From: Prevotella sp. tc2-28
Lineage (GTDB): Bacteria; Bacteroidota; Bacteroidia; Bacteroidales; Bacteroidaceae
DNA: 64,000 nt
Reading direction: 5' to 3'
Assembly (NCBI RefSeq): GCF_900107705.1
Contig: NZ_FNRE01000013.1
Span: 1-64,000, forward strand
The notes below the pieces were generated by a model that did no database searches, was not told the origin of the DNA, and was given only the letters and a program-made list of their open reading frames with translations. The number at the start of each line of letters is the position of its first letter. Position 1 is the first letter of the stretch. Made by a program: the position numbers and the translations under genes. Positions 59,532 through 64,000 of this stretch are shown here, in pieces.

Positions 59532-60370
59532 CTATGAAGAGATATATAATAGGAATGATGGTTCTGCTGTTGAGCCTTTCGGTTTCAGCACAGACAACCT
59601 ATACGAAGGCTGACAGCCTGACCGTCTGCCGGCTGTTGAAGGAGGCTCCTGCCAATGCTTCCACCTTATGGTTCGCACGCCAATTCCATGGTGTGCCTTA
59701 TGTAGCACACACCCTGGAGGTGAACGACCGCGAACAACTGGTTGTCAACACTCGACAGTTGGATTGCACAACCCTTGTCGAGACGGTAACGGCATTGACG
59801 CTGTGTGTCAAGCAGGAGAAGCGCCAGTGGACTGACTATCTGCAGGCATTGCGCATTCTGCGCTATCGTCAGGGTGTGCTGAACGGCTATCCCAGTCGAC
59901 TGCACTATTTCACCGACTGGATTCTGGATAAGCAACAGATGGGACTCGTTGAGGAGATTCAGCGGCCCAATCCTCCCTTCACGGCTCTTCAGCACATCAA
60001 CGTCAACTTCATGAGTCAGCATCCAGGAAGTTATAAGGCACTGAAGGCGAACCCTTCGCTGGTGAAAGAAATTCGCCAGCAGGAAAAGGCGCTCACAGGC
60101 AAGACATTCCGCTATATCCCCAAACTTGCTGTCAAGAATACCCAGCTGATGCGGCAGACGGTGAAGGACGGTGATATCATTGCCATTACCTGCAAGAAAA
60201 AAGGGTTGGAGATCGCCCACCTGGGCTTTGCCGTATGGCAGAAGGACGGACTCCACCTGCTCAATGCCTCGCAACTGCATCACAAAGTGGTGACAGAACC
60301 CATGCCCCTTCGTCAGTATTTACAGAAGCATTCCACCCATACAGGCATTCGTGTCATCAGAATAAAATAG
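59528..60370 (+). CDS. Secreted DUF1460 (N-acetylmuramoyl-L-alanine amidase-like) protein
   Basis: 280 residues; ATG 59528 overlaps the previous stop, and the second Met at 59534 starts a clean signal peptide (MKRYIIGMMVLLLSLSVSAQ). The mature protein has the DUF1460 motif with a catalytic-type Cys in RQLDCTTLVETVTALTL, then RLHYFTDWIL, and DGDIIAITCKKKGLEIAHLG, FAVWQKDGLHLLNAS near the end supplying the His. NlpC/P60-related amidases of this group cut peptidoglycan peptides. It should act in the periplasm. Confidence 0.88.
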   Translation: MTMKRYIIGMMVLLLSLSVSAQTTYTKADSLTVCRLLKEAPANASTLWFARQFHGVPYVAHTLEVNDREQLVVNTRQLDCTTLVETVTALTLCVKQEKRQWTDYLQALRILRYRQGVLNGYPSRLHYFTDWILDKQQMGLVEEIQRPNPPFTALQHINVNFMSQHPGSYKALKANPSLVKEIRQQEKALTGKTFRYIPKLAVKNTQLMRQTVKDGDIIAITCKKKGLEIAHLGFAVWQKDGLHLLNASQLHHKVVTEPMPLRQYLQKHSTHTGIRVIRIK

Positions 60371-60420
60371 TCAAATAGTCAAATAGTCAAATAGTCAATT
60401 GTCAAATAGTAAATAATAAG
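60371..60420 (+). repeat. Short tandem repeat TCAAATAG
   Basis: Four to five copies of an 8-base unit, TCAAATAG, fill the gap between the DUF1460 and DUF1232 genes. No hairpin or promoter is seen in it, so transcription probably continues. Confidence 0.7.
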
Positions 60421-60810
60421 ATGGAATTACCCGATTTTATGAGCTATGCCAACAAGTTCTCTCAGTCGGACTTTGTTGAGAAAATTTCCAGTATTGCCAA
60501 GCGCGCCGGCGCAAAGCTGGTGTATGCCGCACTGATTCTTTATTACACGCTGCAGAGCGACAAGGTGAGCACCGCTAACAAGGCGATGATTATCGGAGCA
60601 CTGGGTTATATGATCAGTCCCCTCGACGTCATCCCCGATGCAATCCCCATTGCCGGTCTTAGCGACGACCTCGCCGTGCTGTTGTTCGTGCTGAAGAAGG
60701 TATGGACTGATATCGACCCCGATATCCAGACAAAGGCGAAGGAGAAGCTTGCCAAGTGGTTTGACGAAGACGAGATAGACGAGATTAACGACCTGTTCAA
60801 GGCAGAATAA
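60421..60810 (+). CDS. DUF1232 (YkvA-like) membrane protein
   Basis: 129 residues. The DUF1232 core AALILYYTLQSDKVSTANKA, MIIGALGYMISPLDVIPDAI, PIAGLSDDLAVLLFVLKKV is readable, with the typical PLDxIPDxIP and GxxDDLAVL motifs and two hydrophobic segments. The C-terminus is helical and acidic (WFDEDEIDEINDLFKAE). Family function unknown. Its stop shares one base with the start of the next gene. Confidence 0.9.
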   Translation: MELPDFMSYANKFSQSDFVEKISSIAKRAGAKLVYAALILYYTLQSDKVSTANKAMIIGALGYMISPLDVIPDAIPIAGLSDDLAVLLFVLKKVWTDIDPDIQTKAKEKLAKWFDEDEIDEINDLFKAE

Positions 60811-62357
60811 TGATACAGGAGTATCAAGTTAGAGTACTGCCTCCTGTAGCTGCTAATGAGCAGTCGCTACGTAGTTGGCTTGCCGACGAGTATGGCTTTG
60901 ATGTGCGCACGGTGACGAGTGTGCGCATCCTGCGTCGTAGCATTGACGCTCGTCAGCGTACTATCTTTGTCAACCTGAAAGTGCGCGTCTATATCAACGA
61001 ACAGCCTCAGGACGATGAATACGTTCCTGTGGATTATCCTGATGTCAGCGACAAGCCGCAAGTGATTGTCGTGGGTGCTGGTCCTGGTGGACTTTTTGCT
61101 GCGCTCCGACTGATTGAGCTTGGCTTGCGCCCCATCGTGTTGGAACGTGGTAAGGATGTGCATGAGCGCAAGAAGGACTTGTCGCAGATTACCAAGACGC
61201 AACAGGTTGACCCTGAGAGCAACTACTGCTTTGGCGAGGGTGGGGCAGGTGCCTATAGTGATGGCAAACTCTACACCCGCAGCAAGAAGCGTGGCAATAT
61301 CGAGAAGATACTCAACGTGTTCTGTCAGCATGGTGCCTCGACGAATATCCTCGCTGATGCGCATCCGCATATCGGCACAGACAAGTTGCCGCGTGTCATT
61401 GAGAATATGCGCAACACCATCCTTCGTTGTGGTGGCGAGGTGCATTTCCAGACGAAGATGACACGGTTGCTGCTTGAAAACAATCGTGTAGTCGGCTGTG
61501 CCACAGCCGACAAGGAATATCAAGGCCCTGTTATTCTCGCCACTGGTCATTCTGCGCGCGATGTTTATCGCTATTTGGCAGAGAGCAATATTGAGATAGA
61601 GGCGAAGGGCATTGCAGTGGGAGTCCGTTTGGAACACCCGTCGATGCTCATCGACCAGATACAATACCATAACAAACAGGGCAGGGGAAAATACCTGCCT
61701 GCTGCTGAATATTCGTTTGTCACGCAGGTCGACGGAAGGGGCGTCTACTCGTTCTGCATGTGTCCTGGTGGCTTCGTCATTCCTGCCGCTACCGACAAGC
61801 AACAAATCGTCGTCAACGGCATGTCGCCCTCGAATCGTGGCGGACAGTGGTCCAATAGCGGCATGGTGGTCGAAATTCGACCTGAGGACATCGAGGGGAA
61901 TGATGCCCTGCGCGTCATGCACTTCCAGGAACAACTGGAGCGCGACTGCTGGCAACAGGGTAATATGCGCCAGACGGCACCTGCACAGCGTATGGCTGAT
62001 TTTGTGAACAAGCGTCTGAGCTATGATTTGCCTCGTTCCTCTTATGCGCCAGGTTTGATATCCTCCCCCTTGCATTTCTGGTTGCCTAAAAGCATCAGCC
62101 ATCGCTTGCAGGAAGGCTTCAAGCAGTTCGGTCGTCAGAGTCATGGTTTCCTGACCAACGAAGCACTGATGATTGGTGTGGAGACGCGCACCTCCAGTCC
62201 TGTGCGCATTGTGCGCAGTGCCGACACATTGATGCACGTCCGCTTGCAGGGGCTCTTCCCTTGTGGCGAGGGTGCTGGCTATGCCGGAGGAATAGTCTCG
62301 GCAGGTGTTGATGGTGAGCGCTGTGCAGAGATGTGTGCACAGTATCTGGGATTATAA
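60810..62357 (+). CDS. FAD-dependent oxidoreductase (HI0933/FixC-like uncharacterised group)
   Basis: 515 residues. A 90-residue N-terminal extension (VRVLPPVAANEQSLRSWLAD, RTVTSVRILRRSIDARQRTI) precedes the FAD Rossmann fold: VIVVGAGPGGLFAALRLIEL, IVLERGKDVHERKKDL, then CFGEGGAGAYSDGKLYTR and the late GLFPCGEGAGYAGGIVSAGV. Conserved across bacteria as an uncharacterised FAD protein; the reaction is unknown. Its last six bases overlap the convergent yigZ gene. Confidence 0.88.
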   Translation: MIQEYQVRVLPPVAANEQSLRSWLADEYGFDVRTVTSVRILRRSIDARQRTIFVNLKVRVYINEQPQDDEYVPVDYPDVSDKPQVIVVGAGPGGLFAALRLIELGLRPIVLERGKDVHERKKDLSQITKTQQVDPESNYCFGEGGAGAYSDGKLYTRSKKRGNIEKILNVFCQHGASTNILADAHPHIGTDKLPRVIENMRNTILRCGGEVHFQTKMTRLLLENNRVVGCATADKEYQGPVILATGHSARDVYRYLAESNIEIEAKGIAVGVRLEHPSMLIDQIQYHNKQGRGKYLPAAEYSFVTQVDGRGVYSFCMCPGGFVIPAATDKQQIVVNGMSPSNRGGQWSNSGMVVEIRPEDIEGNDALRVMHFQEQLERDCWQQGNMRQTAPAQRMADFVNKRLSYDLPRSSYAPGLISSPLHFWLPKSISHRLQEGFKQFGRQSHGFLTNEALMIGVETRTSSPVRIVRSADTLMHVRLQGLFPCGEGAGYAGGIVSAGVDGERCAEMCAQYLGL

Positions 62358-62930
62358 CAAGCTGTTCAAGCGATTGCGAAGCTGTTCGGCTTCGCTTTTT
62401 CTAATAGACAACACGATTTCGCACGTGTTGTCGTAGGTTTGTGAGAGGATGCGAGGATTCATGTCCTTCACGATGCGCATCACATCGTTCATCTGCGGAT
62501 AGGCAAACGAGTATTTCACGATTTCCTCCACCTGGCGCGTCTCGACGTTAGCGTGTGCTATAGCATCGGCAGCAGCCTCGCGATAGGCTACGATGAGTCC
62601 GCTGGTGCCCAGGTTGACACCTCCGTAGTAGCGCACAACGACAATCAGGATGTCCGTCAGTTCGTTCGAGTTGATTTGTCCAAGAATGGGCTTGCCGGCT
62701 GTCGATGAAGGCTCTCCGTCGTCGTTGGCTCTGAATTCCAGCCGCTCTGCGCCCAGCATATACGCATAACAGACGTGGCGTGCATCATAGTATTTCTTGC
62801 GGTATTGCGCCACGATATCCTTCACCTCGTCCACCGTGCTGACAGGGTGAGCAAAAGCGAGGAACTTGCTCCGTTTCTCGGTGTAGTATCCCTCGCTTGT
62901 TGTTGCTATTGTCTTGAATTCGTCAGTCAT
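62352..62930 (-). CDS. yigZ: YigZ/IMPACT family protein
   Basis: 192 residues. Core KRSKFLAFAHPVSTVDEVKD, RHVCYAYMLGAERLEFRAND and the signature DGEPSSTAGKPILGQINSNE, VVVRYYGGVNLGTSGLIVAY match UPF0029/YigZ, a family related to eukaryotic IMPACT with a predicted nucleic-acid or ribosome link. The C-terminal half is a ferredoxin-like domain (DVMRIVKDMNPRILSQTYDN). Length is standard. Its 3' end overlaps the FAD gene on the other strand by six bases. Confidence 0.93.
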   Translation of the reverse strand: MTDEFKTIATTSEGYYTEKRSKFLAFAHPVSTVDEVKDIVAQYRKKYYDARHVCYAYMLGAERLEFRANDDGEPSSTAGKPILGQINSNELTDILIVVVRYYGGVNLGTSGLIVAYREAAADAIAHANVETRQVEEIVKYSFAYPQMNDVMRIVKDMNPRILSQTYDNTCEIVLSIRKSEAEQLRNRLNSLL

Positions 62931-62945
62931 GCTTTTTCTAGTTCT

Positions 62946-62987
62946 TCTAGATGCTCTAGATATTCTAGAAGTTCTAGAGCATCTAGA
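62946..62987. repeat. TCTAGA-rich perfect hairpin
   Basis: TCTAGATGCTCTAGA (62946-62960) and TCTAGAGCATCTAGA (62973-62987) are exact reverse complements around a 12-base loop that itself contains TCTAGA. Further CTAG words flank it (62937-62997). It lies between yigZ and the DUF1015 gene on the minus strand. Confidence 0.85.
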
Positions 62988-62995
62988 GAATCTAG

Positions 62996-64000
62996 TTATA
63001 CCAATTTATGAATGACCAGTCCTGAGCGCAGCTTCGGCTCGAACCACGTAGCCTTTGGAGGCATAATCTTGCCCGAGTCGGCAATGTCCATAATCTGCTG
63101 CATGGTGACAGGGTAGAGAGCCAGCGCGGCACGCATCTCGCCACTGTCTACGCGGCGTTTCAGCTCACCCAGTCCACGCAGTCCGCCCACGAAGTCGATA
63201 CGCTTCGACGAGCGCAGGTCGCCGATGTTCAGTATCTCGTCCAGTATCAGACGGCTCGAGATGTCCACGTCCAGCACACCGATGGGATCGGTATTGTCGT
63301 ATGTGCCCTCCTTCGCCTTCAGACTGTACCAGTGCTGGTCAAGATAGAGCGAGAACTCGTGCAGCTGCTGAGGCTTGTAGATATCGGTGCCCTTGTCTTC
63401 CACGGTGAAGTTCACCTGCAGGGCAGCTAAGAACTCCTCCGAACTGAGTCCGTTGAGGTCTTTCACCACGCGGTTGTAGTCGAGGATAGTCAGCTGTGAA
63501 GCCTGGAAGCATACTGCCATGAAGTAGTTGTACTCCTCGTCGCCTTTGTGGTTGGGGTTCTGCTTCTGCTTCTCCTGACCAACCAGTGCGGCAGCTGCTG
63601 AGCGGTGGTGTCCGTCAGCGATATAGAGGCTGGGCATCTTGGCAAACTCAGCGGTGATGGTCTGTGTATCCTTGTCGTCGTCGATGATCCAGAACTGATG
63701 ACGGAATCCGTCGATAGGAGCGATGAAGTCGTACTCAGGCTTCGTGGCGGCATAGCGCATGATGAGCTCGTCGAGCACCTTGTTGTCTGGATAGGCGAAG
63801 AACACGGGTTCTATGTTGGCATTGTTCACGCGGACGTGCTTCATGCGGTCTTCCTCCTTGTCACGACGGGTCAGCTCGTGCTTCTTGATGTTACCCTTCT
63901 GGTAGTCGTCGGTATGGGCGCACACCACCAGTCCGTACTGCGTCTTGCCGTTCATGGTCTGGGCATAGATGTAGTAGTGCTCCTTGTCGTCCTGCACCAG
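62996..64000 (-). CDS. DUF1015 family protein (partial, 5' end beyond window)
   Basis: The visible 335 codons continue open to the window edge. They show the DUF1015 features: EPVFFAYPDNKVLDELIMRY, FWIIDDDKDTQTITAEFAKM, the PSLYIADGHHRSAAAALVGQ motif, MAVCFQASQLTILDYNRVVK and the C-terminal MPPKATWFEPKLRSGLVIHK. The family averages about 410 residues, so roughly 75-80 N-terminal residues are missing. A distant link to ParB-like/serine-kinase folds has been proposed for the group, but the function here is not established. Confidence 0.9.
   Translation of the reverse strand: MVQDDKEHYYIYAQTMNGKTQYGLVVCAHTDDYQKGNIKKHELTRRDKEEDRMKHVRVNNANIEPVFFAYPDNKVLDELIMRYAATKPEYDFIAPIDGFRHQFWIIDDDKDTQTITAEFAKMPSLYIADGHHRSAAAALVGQEKQKQNPNHKGDEEYNYFMAVCFQASQLTILDYNRVVKDLNGLSSEEFLAALQVNFTVEDKGTDIYKPQQLHEFSLYLDQHWYSLKAKEGTYDNTDPIGVLDVDISSRLILDEILNIGDLRSSKRIDFVGGLRGLGELKRRVDSGEMRAALALYPVTMQQIMDIADSGKIMPPKATWFEPKLRSGLVIHKLV

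Noticed and set aside
60867..62237. 456-codon open frame on the minus strand inside the FAD-protein gene
   Set aside because: The plus-strand frame has clear FAD motifs; the antisense translation has no recognisable domain and is explained by the GC-biased codons of the real gene.

Overview
The window is chromosomal DNA from a Bacteroidales bacterium, most likely Prevotellaceae (Prevotella sensu lato). Three things point there. Nearly every transcription unit starts at a Bacteroidota-type promoter (-33 TTTG, about 20 nt, -7 TAnnTTTG). The proteins are typical of the group: DUF3244, DUF4248, DUF4421, membrane TPR regulators and periplasmic-sensor kinases. The rRNA sequences also match the Bacteroidales form. 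No ribosomal or tRNA cluster other than the tail of one rRNA operon is present.

Layout. (1) 1-336: 3' end of 23S rRNA, 5S rRNA and terminator. (2) 474-12.8 kb: a membrane TPR/HTH regulator, then a secreted-protein and RHS polymorphic-toxin locus. It contains a DUF3244 protein, a secreted protein with a sorting-domain-like tail, two large RHS/YD proteins whose second member carries a variable AT-rich C-terminal tip, two paralogous small membrane proteins in the immunity position, a REP-associated tyrosine transposase (RAYT) with REP-like repeats, and an orphan toxin tip coupled to an NTF2-fold-type immunity gene. (3) 12.8-16.9 kb: a degraded mobile island with a structured RNA candidate, VapE-type helicase, DUF4248 protein, an HU gene reduced to its first codons, a truncated amidase and several unusual repeats. 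(4) 16.9-26.0 kb: Tat-exported aldo/keto reductase, dipeptidyl peptidase IV, and a sensory locus (periplasmic binding protein plus giant dCache-TPR histidine kinase, divergent from a 7TM AraC regulator). (5) 26.0-43.1 kb: core metabolism: rubrerythrin and asparaginase, uxaC, glmS-purF-carA-carB, a REC-histidine kinase, an NfeD/DUF975/SPFH membrane operon and trpS. (6) 43.1-47.6 kb: a repeat-rich non-coding stretch, then an eight-gene minus-strand operon of small enzymes including a Vat-like acetyltransferase, then another REP-like hairpin. (7) 47.6-64.0 kb: ECF sigma factor and membrane partner, a Dcu-type transporter, a fucose-isomerase-like enzyme, a hisB-ligA-metY operon, an oxidoreductase/DUF4421/DUF1460/DUF1232/FAD-protein operon, yigZ, and a DUF1015 gene cut by the window edge.

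The most interesting material is the toxin-tip/immunity turnover zone with its RAYT (10.0-12.9 kb), the cluster of probable small RNAs and structured repeats at 12.98-16.85 kb and 43.1-43.8 kb, and the sensor-kinase fusion with a transporter-less binding protein. All function assignments come from reading motifs and family resemblance in the translated sequence; no database search was run.
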